Assembly (NCBI GenBank): GCA_963575655.1
Contig: CAUYTY010000022.1
Span: forward strand, 1-63,815
Direction of reading: 5' to 3'
DNA: 63,815 nucleotides
From: Gammaproteobacteria bacterium
Lineage (GTDB): Bacteria; Pseudomonadota; Gammaproteobacteria; CAIRSR01
Part shown: piece by piece, positions 1 through 9,754 of the stretch
How positions within the stretch are numbered: the first letter of the stretch is position 1
How the letters are laid out: every line of letters starts with the position of its first letter
The notes under the pieces: generated by a model
Databases searched by the model: none
Told to the model about the DNA's origin: nothing
Seen by the model: the letters and a program-made list of their open reading frames with translations, nothing else
Translations under genes and position numbers: made by a program

Positions 1-66
1 GAAAGAAAAGGAAAGAAAAGGAAAGAAAAGGAAAGAAAAGGAAAGAAAAGGAAAGAAAAGGAAAGG
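1..66. repeat. purine tandem repeat, 10-bp unit
   Basis: The window opens with about six head-to-tail copies of gaaagaaaag, then degenerates into a few more purines. One strand is pure purine. It is cut by the window edge, so its full length is unknown. No coding frame or regulatory role is evident. Confidence 0.9.
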
Positions 67-231
67 AAAGGGATAGGGAATCCAACCACATCTAGCCAAG
101 TACGGCCAGCACGGTATCACTCATATTGCGAGTATTCAATAGACTTACCCCTAAATAATTTTTCTTATATGTTTCGATCCGTTACTCAAGATTGACGAAG
201 ATTCTAAGTTATTTATCAGAGGGTTGGGATT

Positions 232-290
232 GATTATTTCTGCAACAGCCCCATATATAAATTAATACAGATAAATTTAGGGATCTTCCC
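232..290. other. possible IS terminus and leader of IS5-type transposase
   Basis: The sequence attatttctgcaacagcccc lies just upstream of the transposase start and resembles the end of IS5-type elements. Its orientation is that of an element lying to the left, so it may be the end of a different, deleted element. I could not match it to a partner repeat after the transposase gene. Confidence 0.3.
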
Positions 291-1240
291 ATGAAAACGC
301 TTCCATTCACTATTCGCAATGAACGCCAATTTATAGCTCTGACAGGGGTATCCCAAGAAGTCTTTGATATTCTCTTATTAGAGTTTACAAAATGTTTGGA
401 TCTATCCCGAAAGCTTCAGGACAGAAAGCGACAAATCCCTCGGAGTAGAAAGCCGGGTGGTGGCCGCAAAGGATCCTTATCTACTCCAGAACAGAAACTT
501 TTCTTTACCCTTTTCTACTTAAAGAATTACCCCACCTATGATGTATTGGGTGCTCTATTCGATCTAAGTTCAACAAAAGCAGGTGAGAATATAAATAAAT
601 TGCTTCCAATTTTAAAAAATGCGCAACAACACCTGCACGTTTTACCTCATCGTCATTTAGATTCAAGAAGTAATATTGCGCAGAACGCTAAAAATGTTAC
701 AAAAATTATTATTGACGCCACTGAAAAGCCTGTTTGTCGGCCCCCATCATGCTCGAAAACAAAAACGCTATTACAGCGGTATAAAGATGCCGTCATACCC
801 TAAAAAACACAGTAATCACTGATTCAAATTTAGGGATTTCTGTAATTGGTCCAACCGCGCCCGGCAGTCGACATGATTACTCTTTATTGAAAGAAGAGTT
901 AGATTCAAAACAACCGGGGCTCTCTTCTATTGAGGTTTGGGTTGATTTTGGGTATCAGGGAATTAAAGATTTGTACCCCACTTTCAAGGATATCCATATT
1001 CCACACAAGAAGCCAAGAAAGTCGAAAAATAATCCAGATCCCACTCTGACCCCTAAACAAAAAAAGGAAAATCGAGTAGTTAGCCGAGTTCGTGTCGCTG
1101 TAGAACATTTGATTGGGGATATGAAAAACTTTCAAATTTTAACCATTAAATTCCGAAACAGAATAAGGAACATGGGCGATCAGGTCATTTTATTGGTCGC
1201 AGGCCTTTGCAACCTAAGGAATCATTATATTGTTCAATAG
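291..1240 (+). pseudogene. IS5-family transposase, two frameshifts
   Basis: A DDE transposase of the IS5 type, broken into three reading frames. The first piece (291 to about 750) has the N-terminal helix-turn-helix region and the first catalytic Asp in IIDATEKP. A middle piece (about 754-788) is in the +1 frame and reads RKQKRYYSG. The last piece (from about 788 to 1240) is in the third frame and continues with TDSNLG, then the second Asp in WVDFGYQG and the catalytic Glu in VAVEHLIGD. The three pieces join into one normal transposase order, so the gene carries two small indels near 750 and 787. A functional enzyme is unlikely. The right end of the element lies near 1262, directly against a truncated secreted-protein gene. 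Exact ends and target duplication are not resolved. Confidence 0.85.
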
Positions 1241-1267
1241 GTTACCTTTTGATATTTAGGGGCATAT

Positions 1268-2128
1268 CTATTGAGTATTGCCACTTTGAATGGCAATAAT
1301 CATGCAAGCGCCCACCGAGATATTGGTGACCGTCCCACCATTCACCGCACAGATATTTGGCGTACCCGAGGTGAAAGTTACCGGCAATCCCGAGGTCGCC
1401 GTAGCGCTCACGATATTCGGCCGCCCCACCGCCAAAGTTGTCGGACTAAAACTAATCGTACCAACCGTCTGAGGAAGTTTGGTAATACTGATGGTTTTGG
1501 TTTTCCGAGGTGCAGCGCTGTAGGTGTTGTTACCTGGCTGAGTAGCGGCCACGATACAATTACCCACCGAAACGCCCGTTACCGTATCACCATCGGGTCC
1601 ACCGATTGTGCAGATAGCTGGGGTAGTGGAACTGAAACTCACCGGCAGATTAGCAGTGGAATTAGCAACCACGATGCTGGTCCCAGCAACGTTCAAGGTA
1701 ATTGGCTCGAAAGTAATCGTGCCGATTGCCTGATCCACTTTACCAATGGTGACATTATTGGTTTTCTGTGGAGCCGCGTTGTAATTTGCATTACCCGCTT
1801 GATTGGCAACCACCGTACAAGTACCGGTAGCAATGGCCGAAACAAAACTGCCATTCATCCCGCTAGTGGCACAAATAGCGGGCGTACTGGAGCTAAAACT
1901 CACCGGCAGTTCGGAAGTTGCCGTAGCCTCGGCTTTAGCAATAAGACCGATCGTCAAAGTAGTTGGAGTAATGGTGACCACTCCAATAGTTTGATTACGT
2001 TTAACGGCAAGGACTTGAGACCCCTGAGCGACGGAGGCTGGCACCGCCTCGGTAACGACAGGAAGCAAACTCACCAGCAAGCAGACACAACGTGTGGTAA
2101 ATAATAACCGTAACATTTTCATCAACAT
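1268..2128 (-). CDS. secreted Ig-like repeat protein, C-terminally truncated
   Basis: The 286-residue product has an N-terminal signal peptide (hydrophobic stretch at about 8-25, cleavage near TEAVPASVA). Three tandem beta-sandwich-like repeats of about 73 residues follow, each with the pattern G-T-I-x-F-x-P-T-T-L, then S-G-L-P-V-x-F-x-S, a paired Cys-containing segment (ICAV...GTC) and GN-x-x-Y-x-A-A-P. The third repeat stops after QSGNTQ, before the usual Y-x-A-A-P segment. The stop lies a few bases from the right boundary of the IS5-type remnant, so I infer that the insertion removed the rest. Such repeats are typical of cell-surface or secreted adhesion-like proteins. The exact function is unknown. 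Confidence 0.65.
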   Translation of the reverse strand: MLMKMLRLLFTTRCVCLLVSLLPVVTEAVPASVAQGSQVLAVKRNQTIGVVTITPTTLTIGLIAKAEATATSELPVSFSSSTPAICATSGMNGSFVSAIATGTCTVVANQAGNANYNAAPQKTNNVTIGKVDQAIGTITFEPITLNVAGTSIVVANSTANLPVSFSSTTPAICTIGGPDGDTVTGVSVGNCIVAATQPGNNTYSAAPRKTKTISITKLPQTVGTISFSPTTLAVGRPNIVSATATSGLPVTFTSGTPNICAVNGGTVTNISVGACMIIAIQSGNTQ

Positions 2129-2272
2129 ACCTCTCTATTCCAGGGTTGAACAAGCATCTATTCGCAAAATCTCCCACGAAGCAAATACCATATTGCATAG
2201 AAACAAATTTGTCAATGTGAGGAAATTACCTTTTGGCACAACTATCCCCCCATTCCCACAGTGCTGAATAGT

Positions 2273-2348
2273 TAACCCAAGTTGCTACCTATACGGTGAG
2301 AAACGAAAAAGCCCCTCTCCCAGAGGAAGAGGGGAGAAAGGCGCGTTA
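2273..2348. repeat. palindromic intergenic repeat, family 1 (one arm)
   Basis: It starts with taacccaagttgctaccta, followed by a core of aaaaagcccctctccc and gaggggagaaaggcgcg. The right arm (taggtagcaacttgggtta in other copies) is missing. It lies just after the 3' end of the patZ-like gene. Related copies are at 7700, 9004, 9638, 19894, 27475 and 59800. Confidence 0.8.
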
Positions 2349-2355
2349 CGAAGGT

Positions 2356-5038
2356 TCAAGAATTAAGCATCTTGATTGCCTTCTTGGTGGTCAGATCGTC
2401 CTCGGAAGGCTCAATCGTGAAGCCTATCGTCTCTGCTAATTTCAGCATATTGGTGTTATGGGTCAGGATCTCTCCCTGCATAATCTTTAGACCTCGCTTA
2501 CGCGCTGCCTCTATTAGACAACTCATCAAACGAAGGCCTATACCATGGCCTTGCCAAGCGTCAGCCACCACCAAGGCGAATTCGCAACTTTCGCCGTCGG
2601 GGTTAATGGCATAGCGGGTTACGCCGAGTTCCACTTCCTGGTTACCCTTTTGAGTAATCGCAATCAGGGCCATCTCCCGGTCATAATCAATTTGCGTAAA
2701 GCGCGCCAACATCGCGGGCGTAAGTTCGTGTATGGCGTTCATAAACCGGAAGATCTTCGATTGCTCCGAGAGATTACGCACGAACTTCTGTTCGATCTCA
2801 GCATCCTCTGGGCGGATGGGACGAATGGTAATATCGGTGCCGTCTGGTAATTGCCACTGATAGCTGAGATGGGATGGATAGGGATAGATAGCCATGTGCC
2901 CATAGGGTTCCGAGAAAGTCGCGATGTGGTCTACGACCACTCGGGCATCCACGGCCAAGGCGCCACTTTCGTCTACTATCAACGGATTGATATCCATTTC
3001 CTTGAGCCAGGGCAACTCGCAAACCATTTCGGAAACGCGCAGCAGAACATTTTCGAGCGCGCCACGGTCCACCGGAGGCATGTGGCGGAATTGGCCCAAC
3101 ACCTTGGCAATCTGTGTACGATCGATCAAACTGCTCACCAAGTAGCTATTAAGCGGCGGCAGTGCCACCGTGCGATCTCCCATTACCTCCACCATCATTC
3201 CTCCCGCACCGAAGGTAATAATCGGGCCAAACATCGGGTCGTGAGAGACACCGATCATTAATTCGCGACCATTGGGTTTGCGGATCATCGACTCCACGGC
3301 AACCCCATCGATACGGGCATTAGGCTGATTCTTTTTTACCTCCGCTAAGATATCCTTGTAACCAGCGCGCACCGCATGGGCATTGCCCAGGGCCAACTTG
3401 ACACCGCCCGAATCAGTTTTATGGGTGATGTCCGGCGAACTGACCTTCAGTGCCACCGGAAAACCAAATTGCTCGGCAAACAATAGCGCCTCATTGGGGC
3501 TGCGCGCGATCATGGTATGCGTCACCGGGATATGGAATGCCGACAACAATGCCTTCGATTCCACCTCATTAAGCACGCTACGGCGCTCGGCCATGGCCGA
3601 TTCGATCAACATGCGCGCCCCCTCCACGTCGGGTTCGATATGTTGAGACAATGGCCCCGGTGTTTGCAGCAATAGTTTCTGATTCTGGTAGTAGGCGGCA
3701 ATATAGGAGAAAGCATCCACCGCTGGTTCTGGGGTACGGAAGGTAGGAATACCCGCCTTAACGAAAATCTGGCGACTTTTGATGATTTTCGTACTCCCCA
3801 TCCAGCAAGTAAGCAAAGGCTTGTATCGTTGTGCCGCAACTTCGGTTATAACCTCAGCGACCTCTTCGGGACGGGCCATGGCTTGTGGGGTGAGAATTAC
3901 AAGTACACCGTCCACACCAGGGTCTTCCATGCAAATTTCAAGCGTCTGCCGATAGCGCTCGGGGGTAGCATCGCCGAGGATATCTACCGGGTTACCATGC
4001 GACCAGGTGGTGGGCAGGAAACTATTCAGCCGCTCCATGGTATTGGGCGTAAGTTCAGTCAACTGGATATTCAGATCGGCCACTTGATCGGCGGCCATGG
4101 CACCGGGACCACCGCCATTGCTAATAATTGCCAAGCGGTTGCCAGTGGGCCGACGGCGATACGCCAATACTTGCGCCGCAGTAAACATCTGGGCGATAGT
4201 TCTTACCCGTACCACACCAGCCCGACTCAGCGCGGCATCGAACACATTATCCGCACCCACCAAGGCGCCACTGTGAGAAATCGCTGCCTTACGGCCTGCT
4301 AAATGGCGTCCCACCTTGACGGCGATGACCGGTTTAACTCGCGCCGCTGCCCGTAGTGCGGAAACAAAACTACGTGCGTGGTGAATCCCCTCGATGTATA
4401 GCAAAATGCTGTCGGTTTTTAGATCGGATACCAGATAATCCAGGACCTCACCAAAGTCGATATCGGCTAGGGTGCCAACGGAAATTACACTAGAAAAGCC
4501 CACACCCGCCGCATGAGCCCAATCAAGAATTGCGGTACACAAGGCATCAGACTGAGAAACCAAGGCCAGCCGGCCGGGAAGCGCCCCCCCCCCGATAAAA
4601 GGTTGCATTGAGGCCGATCTCGGGACGCATAATGCCAAAACAATTGGGACCTAATAAACGAACCCCATACTGTTTTGCGGTCTGGATGATGACTCTTTGA
4701 AGCGAGGTATTTTTTGATCGAATCTCCCTAAAACCGGGGGACAGTACCACCGCAGATTTGATCCCTTGCTTTCCACAACTCTCGATAATGGCAGCGATAG
4801 CCGGCAGCGGGGCAGTAATTACTGCCAGATCCACTGGCTGGGTAACCTCCTCAATGCTGGCAAACATCGGTTTTTCGCCAATCACCGGGCGTCGGGGATT
4901 GATGCCATATACCGGACCGTGGAAACCAGCTATCAGATTCTGGTAAACGATACCACCGACCGATTCGCTACGGTCACTGGCGCCAAACACGGCTACCGAT
5001 TTCGGGGAGAATAAGCTGGTGAGATAGTGCTTGCCCAT
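2356..5038 (-). pseudogene. PatZ-like acyl-CoA synthetase (NDP-forming)/GNAT acetyltransferase, frameshifted
   Basis: Together the two frames encode a roughly 890-residue protein of the PatZ/YfiQ type. The order is a CoA-binding Rossmann domain (SVAVFGASDR near the start), succinyl-CoA-ligase-like domains, an ATP-grasp domain, and a C-terminal GNAT domain with the acetyl-CoA loop QGHGIG. E. coli PatZ acetylates lysines of metabolic enzymes such as acetyl-CoA synthetase. The frame changes inside a run of ten C on the + strand (4584-4593, poly-G in the coding strand). The upstream frame reads GLNATFYRG and the downstream frame resumes GGALPGRLALVSQ. I chose the ATG at 5038 (MGKHYLTSLF) because it fits family length. 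An upstream in-frame ATG at 5128 is possible. The break could be a true mutation, a phase-variable tract or a sequencing error. Confidence 0.8.
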
Positions 5039-5233
5039 AAGATTCGGTGATATGAAATTTCCCAGGAACAGCCTTAGTTGATCCGAACTAATTTCGCGGC
5101 AATCTAATCCAATATCCAACACCATCAAGAGGGGTCGTAATCATTCGCTCCCCAGAAACACGGGCATCGTACCCACTTTTATACAGCCAGACTGGTCGCG
5201 TTTCCGGGGAGATCTGAGCGGTTACAATTTGTT

Positions 5234-7225
5234 TTACGGCATCACTGACGGCATTTCATCAATCATACGTCCGATGGGTCGTTTCAAGCGCCATCCGTAA
5301 ATCACGGCATAGGTCAGAACATTACGCACGTAGCGACGAGTTTCATCGAAGGGAATGGATTCTACCCATACATCCGCCGCCATCTTTGCCTGCGGCCGCC
5401 ATTGTTTGACTCGACCAGGACCCGCGTTGTAGGCCGCAGCTGCTAGGGCAAGCCCCCCCTGCCGATTGACCAATTGACCGAGAAAGGTACTACCCAGTTG
5501 CAGGTTGCGATCTGGATCAATCAGATCGGTAGTCCCGATGTATGGAATCTTGAGCCCCTTGGCTACTTGGGCCGCTGTGGCAGGCATGAGTTGCATCAAG
5601 CCAAGGGCGCCTGCGGAAGAGCGAATATCCGCCATAAAGACGCTCTCTTGGCGGACTACGGCAAAGACCATGGCGGGCGGTATCCCTGCCGCTGCGGCCC
5701 GGACCAGGACCAGCTCTTGGTACTCCAGGGGAAAACGTAGGAACAAATCGTCTTCTTCCTGACTACGCCCAAGAGTGGCAATCACGCGATCCGGCAAATT
5801 CCAACGAGCGGCGAGTTGGGCAGCCGCGACCAACTCCGCAGGGTTGGCGCCGGTGATGGCGGCAGTCCACTCGCGGCGGCCATCAGGGGGATAACCGAGG
5901 ATGAACCATTCGCGAGCCCGGACCATCGCTGGTCGTGCCTCCAAACGTGCCACATCACTGGCTACGGTGGGCAGGGTGCGATGGTTAAAGGCATAGGGAA
6001 GATTCAGGTGATCGGCGGCCAAAAAACCATGGTAACCACGGTGCTCGGCCAGCTCGCGGTAGATCTCTTCCGCCCCCAATTGACCGGTCTCTTCCAGGGC
6101 ACGGGCCTCCCAATAACGCCAGCGGTCGGTACTCCGCTCCCAGGGTTTGAGGGCACGCACATGGCGCAACACCGCTGGCCAATTCCCCTCCCACAAGGCG
6201 ACACGCACCCGGGCACGACGCACATCACCATCGGCGGAAGATAGATGTTCCAGCAACGCTAGGGCACGAGGGTGACGGTCAGAGGCGGCACGCAGGGCAA
6301 TAGCCCGTTCGGTAGCCCAGCGCTCCTCGGCATCGAACGAATAGCGCCCCTTCAACACCTGCCAACGGTCCGCCGCCATGGAGATATTGATTCGCGCCAA
6401 ACGAGTAATCCCGTGGCGGACCACAATACGAGCGCGGGGACTGTCGTTGGCGAGTAGTGGATCGTCTAACCCTGTCTGAGGGTTGCTGTAGACCCGAGTC
6501 CAGACCCGAACCCAGACACGCTCAGCGTCGGGCAACCGCGCGCCAATCTCCCCTGCCAAGTCAATGCTGCCAACATTAAAGGCAAGGGTAATGCGCTGCC
6601 ATAGATCGGCCGTGGTCATTCCCCCTGCTCCTTCCCAGATGGCAAAGGTATCCTCACACTCCAGTGGTTGGCTTTTACCCACCAACCACAATGCCCGCAC
6701 CTCTTCCTTCCACCCCTGGGGAAGTGTTTGTTTTCCTTCGGCGGCGAGAGAGTCTCTCTCCTGACTAGTAACACGCGCCTGTGCGTAGAGGCAGCGTAGC
6801 GCCGTTTCCTGCGTATCTCGATAGTTGTTCAAGAAATCAGACCAGCGCTCCTCTTCGGCAAGACGCTTTAACCAAGCGTTGCGCAGAGTTGCTGCTACGG
6901 GTAGATCGGCGTAGCGGGTGAGAAAGGCCCGTACCTCACTATCTGGGGTGTTGCGGGCCTTAAGGTCGTCGTAGATAAGGTATCCGTAGAGCGGATAATC
7001 AACCAGACCGGGCAATAGGCGTTTGAAAGTCACCAGGTCCCCCCGATTCCGGGCCTCTCGCGCCTCGCGGAAGTCTTGGCGTTGCTGGGCAAAATCTGCG
7101 GCAACAGGCGGGGTGACCAATAGCAGAGAAAACCACAGGGTTAGAACGAAAAGGGTAGGTCGAAAACTGGTATTTGTAACCAGCTCACGACCCCTTCCAC
7201 TACTGGGGAGGCAGCATTGCGACAT
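5234..7225 (-). CDS. slt: soluble lytic murein transglycosylase
   Basis: A periplasmic muramidase that cleaves peptidoglycan glycan strands to 1,6-anhydromuropeptides. The hydrophobic signal segment LFVLTLWFSLLLV ends near VAADFAQQRQ. A long alpha-helical superhelical region follows, then the C-terminal Slt70 catalytic domain with the catalytic Glu in RQESVFMADIRS and the family motifs GALGLMQLMPATA and AAYNAGPGRV. Length from this start is about 663 residues, close to E. coli Slt (645). The ATG at 7225 (MSQCC) is preferred over an upstream one at 7282. AmpG, which imports the anhydromuropeptide products, is encoded at 14064-15314. The two genes are not in one operon. Confidence 0.93.
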   Translation of the reverse strand: MSQCCLPSSGRGRELVTNTSFRPTLFVLTLWFSLLLVTPPVAADFAQQRQDFREAREARNRGDLVTFKRLLPGLVDYPLYGYLIYDDLKARNTPDSEVRAFLTRYADLPVAATLRNAWLKRLAEEERWSDFLNNYRDTQETALRCLYAQARVTSQERDSLAAEGKQTLPQGWKEEVRALWLVGKSQPLECEDTFAIWEGAGGMTTADLWQRITLAFNVGSIDLAGEIGARLPDAERVWVRVWTRVYSNPQTGLDDPLLANDSPRARIVVRHGITRLARINISMAADRWQVLKGRYSFDAEERWATERAIALRAASDRHPRALALLEHLSSADGDVRRARVRVALWEGNWPAVLRHVRALKPWERSTDRWRYWEARALEETGQLGAEEIYRELAEHRGYHGFLAADHLNLPYAFNHRTLPTVASDVARLEARPAMVRAREWFILGYPPDGRREWTAAITGANPAELVAAAQLAARWNLPDRVIATLGRSQEEDDLFLRFPLEYQELVLVRAAAAGIPPAMVFAVVRQESVFMADIRSSAGALGLMQLMPATAAQVAKGLKIPYIGTTDLIDPDRNLQLGSTFLGQLVNRQGGLALAAAAYNAGPGRVKQWRPQAKMAADVWVESIPFDETRRYVRNVLTYAVIYGWRLKRPIGRMIDEMPSVMP

Positions 7226-7564
7226 GAAATGAAACCTTGCTATGCGATTGTCTCGCTGGATCGGATGGCGACCCAGGGCCATGGGGGGTGAAGGGTGAGT
7301 AGGCGTTCATCCCTCCCATTGAGAGGGGATGAACGGTTGTGCGGATGATACTCGGAAAGGCCACCTGATGCAGAGAGAAGGATCAGGTCTGCATTTTTCA
7401 TAAATGCAAATATTATAAGCAATTCTAATATTAGGGAATAAAACACGCAACAAAATATCGTTTGTAATGCTTGAATCCATGCGTTTTAATTTAAATACCC
7501 TTGATTGTATTTTACTTTTCAGGGGCTTGACCGATACTTCAGTGTTGAGAGTCCACGGCAAAGT

Positions 7565-7665
7565 CATTTCCGAGAACGGCACGGGGATGAAATCCGTCGC
7601 TCATGCCTTCCATGCCTTCCATGGCTCCTGGATTCTGGCATTCTCGGCCAGAATGACGGATCGGT
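7565..7665. repeat. REP-like intergenic element
   Basis: The stretch includes gtcgctcatgccttccatg and tggattctggcattctcggc, ending cagaatgacgga. The same words occur at the far end of the window (63655-63770). It forms an imperfect hairpin and is a dispersed non-coding repeat. Confidence 0.55.
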
Positions 7666-7699
7666 AGCAGCTTGGGTTAGTTATTCGATTCGATATCTT

Positions 7700-7792
7700 T
7701 AACCCAAGTTGCTACCTATGCAGTGAGAAAAGAAAAAGCCCCTATCCCGGAGAGAGAGGGGAGAAAAGCGCGCTAGGTAGCAACTTGGGTTA
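7700..7792. repeat. palindromic intergenic repeat, family 1 (complete)
   Basis: The outer arms taacccaagttgctaccta and taggtagcaacttgggtta are perfect reverse complements of 19 bp. The core carries aaaaagcccctatcccg and gagaggggagaaaagcgcg. The element is 93 bp. It lies 44 bp upstream of the EF-hand gene. Confidence 0.9.
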
Positions 7793-7836
7793 TCTTTATC
7801 AGTCAATGTATCAATTCATTCATCGCGGATACCGTC

Positions 7837-8949
7837 ATGAAAATTCAATCCTCTGAAATTGCCCTCGCGGGACAACATGCCGCCACTCAGCACTATCAGA
7901 AATCGACATCATTGCGGGCATGGGTGGGTGATCAACGTCCAGATTTCGAAGGGCGCTCGCGAAATACCGGCGCAGATCGATTGTCTCTGTCGGAACGAGC
8001 CCAATCGACGGCTGCCCAAACTGCGCTACCAAAGGTAGATCAAGAACCGTCGACGAAAAAAGCCGAGGGTGTCTCTGATAATGAGAAAGAATTGGCTCTC
8101 GATCCCCGATCAAAACTGATCATGATGATGGTGGAGGCATTCACCGGAAAGAAGATCAAAATTGCCTCTCTCGATAATATCGGCACGAACGCCCCACAAT
8201 GCCCTAGTGTTCCCCCCTCTGCCACTACGGAAACCGTAAACACCTCAAGCGCATCCAGCGAAGCGCCACCAGATGGTTATGGGGTTGAGTATGATTCTCA
8301 CGAATCGTATGCTGAGACCGAGCAAAGCAATTTTTCTGCGCAAGGGGTGATCCGTACCAGCGACGGCAAGCAAATTGACTTTACCTTGGATTTATCCATG
8401 GAGAGAAGCTATTCCACCCAAACCGATGTCAACATACGTCTGGGTGATGCCGCCCGTCAGAAAAAGGATCCACTCGTCATTAATCTCGACGGAAACGCAG
8501 CGCAACTAACCAGCACCAAATTTAGTTTTGATATCGATGCCGATGGTCAGGCCGATAAAGTCTCCTTCACTGCTCCAAGCAGCGGCTTTCTTGCCCTCGA
8601 CAAGAATAATGACGGTACGATCAATAACGGATCAGAACTATTTGGCGCGATCACCGGCGATGGTTTCGCAGAATTAGCGGATTACGATCAAGATAAGAAC
8701 GGTTGGATCGACGAGAATGATAAAGTTTTCGACAAGCTCAAGATTCTTACAAAGGATGAGAACGGTAAGGATAGCCTCTCTGGATTGAAAACCAATAATG
8801 TTGGTGCGCTCTATATTAATAAAGTCTCGACCCCCTTTGATCTGAAAGGCAGCGACAATGCCAGTCTAGGAACAGTACGTGCAAGCGGTATCTATCTCAA
8901 GGAAAATGGGGCAGCCGGTACCTTACAACAAATTGATCTGACAGTTTAA
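7837..8949 (+). CDS. EF-hand-type calcium-binding protein, function unknown
   Basis: A 370-residue protein without a clear signal peptide. The first half is polar and low in complexity. The second half has two calcium-loop motifs: DKNNDGTINNGSE, followed by LFG, and DQDKNGWIDENDKVF. Just before them, FDIDADGQADKVSF could be a third acidic loop. It ends with the pattern GTVRASGIYLKENG...IDLTV seen in a widespread proteobacterial family of unknown role. The first Met sits 3' of a family-1 palindrome and has no strong ribosome-binding site. No neighbours are in the same transcription unit. I infer calcium-dependent folding or secretion but cannot name a function. Confidence 0.75.
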   Translation: MKIQSSEIALAGQHAATQHYQKSTSLRAWVGDQRPDFEGRSRNTGADRLSLSERAQSTAAQTALPKVDQEPSTKKAEGVSDNEKELALDPRSKLIMMMVEAFTGKKIKIASLDNIGTNAPQCPSVPPSATTETVNTSSASSEAPPDGYGVEYDSHESYAETEQSNFSAQGVIRTSDGKQIDFTLDLSMERSYSTQTDVNIRLGDAARQKKDPLVINLDGNAAQLTSTKFSFDIDADGQADKVSFTAPSSGFLALDKNNDGTINNGSELFGAITGDGFAELADYDQDKNGWIDENDKVFDKLKILTKDENGKDSLSGLKTNNVGALYINKVSTPFDLKGSDNASLGTVRASGIYLKENGAAGTLQQIDLTV

Positions 8950-8962
8950 GAACAAATGAGTG

Positions 8963-9222
8963 GTGGTGTTCCAAACCTGGATATGGCGACCCACCTTGCT
9001 AATTAATCCAAGTTGCCACCTATTCAAAATTCGGGATCGCATCTAATCGTCCCCCCTCAATCCCCCCGTAAACGGGGGGAGGTCTGCGGCCTACTCCCTC
9101 CCCGTTTACGAGGAGGGCTGGGGAGGGGGCAAGTAGGTGGCAAATTGGGTTAATTAACCCTTTGACATGACAAGCTCATCTCGCATTGTGGATAATGCTC
9201 GTATCCACGTTTGGAACACCAC
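8963..9222. repeat. inverted repeat flanking a family-1 palindrome
   Basis: The arm gtggtgttccaaacctggata (about 8963-8983) is repeated in reverse complement at about 9202-9222 with one mismatch. The arms bracket the family-1 element at 9004-9153. It could be a nested insertion or a long hairpin. Confidence 0.5.
9004..9153. repeat. palindromic intergenic repeat, family 1 (long core)
   Basis: The arms taatccaagttgccaccta and taggtggcaaattgggtta are near-perfect reverse complements. The core is longer than in other copies (about 150 bp in total) and contains two facing blocks, ccccccgtaaacgggggg and ccctccccgtttacgagg. Confidence 0.85.
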
Positions 9223-9637
9223 CCGCAAAACCTCCGCACAAGGACGCTCCCCTCCAAGGCGTACGACGCGAATACTATTTCCGCTAAATACGTAACCACC
9301 CACACGGAAGTAATGCCGAATCATCCCGCAATACAAGATGCACTATGCCAATTATATCCAAAAGTTTCTTTATCCGTCATATTATTTAACCCATGAAATT
9401 TCTTGCTGCACTTTTCTTGAGTATAGAATTATTATTTATAATTCAATAAGTTATATTTTTTGTTATGACGCATTAATGGACGTTTGATTAGTATTATCAT
9501 CCAACATAAGGAACATTATAAGTGTAATTGGTATACCGCCGCATGCTTTGGTGGCAGAAATCGAATACACTCACGAATCTCATCCAGCCGCTGTTGTGAT
9601 GACGCCATAAATTAATCCTCCATCCTCGTGATTAGAA
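9154..9637. other. gene-free interval
   Basis: No supported gene. It is AT-rich around 9390-9520. A 60-codon open frame on the minus strand lacks a ribosome-binding site and protein-like features. Confidence 0.5.
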
Positions 9638-9730
9638 TAACCCAAGTTGCCACCTAGCGCGATTTTCTCCCCTCTCCCGGGGGGAGAGGGGCTTTTTCTG
9701 TTCTCACCGCGTAGGTGGCAACTTGGGTTA
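9638..9730. repeat. palindromic intergenic repeat, family 1 (complete)
   Basis: The arms taacccaagttgccaccta and taggtggcaacttgggtta match perfectly. The core has cccctctcccggggggagag followed by gggctttttctg. It is in the opposite core orientation to the copy at 7700. It sits 24 bp from the end of the outer-membrane factor gene and may act as its terminator. Confidence 0.9.
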
Positions 9731-9754
9731 GAATACATCGTCTATTTCGCCCAC

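Larger units (their letters stand above)
7283..7836. other. gene-free interval with repeats
   Basis: I see no convincing gene here. It holds a short copy of the second palindrome type (cgttcatccctcccattgagaggggatgaacg, near 7308-7336), a REP-like element at 7565-7665 and a complete family-1 palindrome at 7700-7792. The region around 7380-7500 is AT-rich and could hold promoters for the gene at 7837. Confidence 0.6.

Noticed and set aside
1271-2104. Long open frame opposite the Ig-like repeat gene
   Set aside because: It follows the periodicity of the repeats, contains no recognisable domain and has no ribosome-binding site. The minus-strand gene has a clear signal peptide and beta-repeat pattern.
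9154-9336. 60-codon minus-strand open frame
   Set aside because: It lies in repeat-rich sequence, has no good start signal and no protein features.
7700-9730. CRISPR-like array
   Set aside because: The repeats are dispersed palindromes of about 90-150 bp without regular spacers and no cas genes are nearby.
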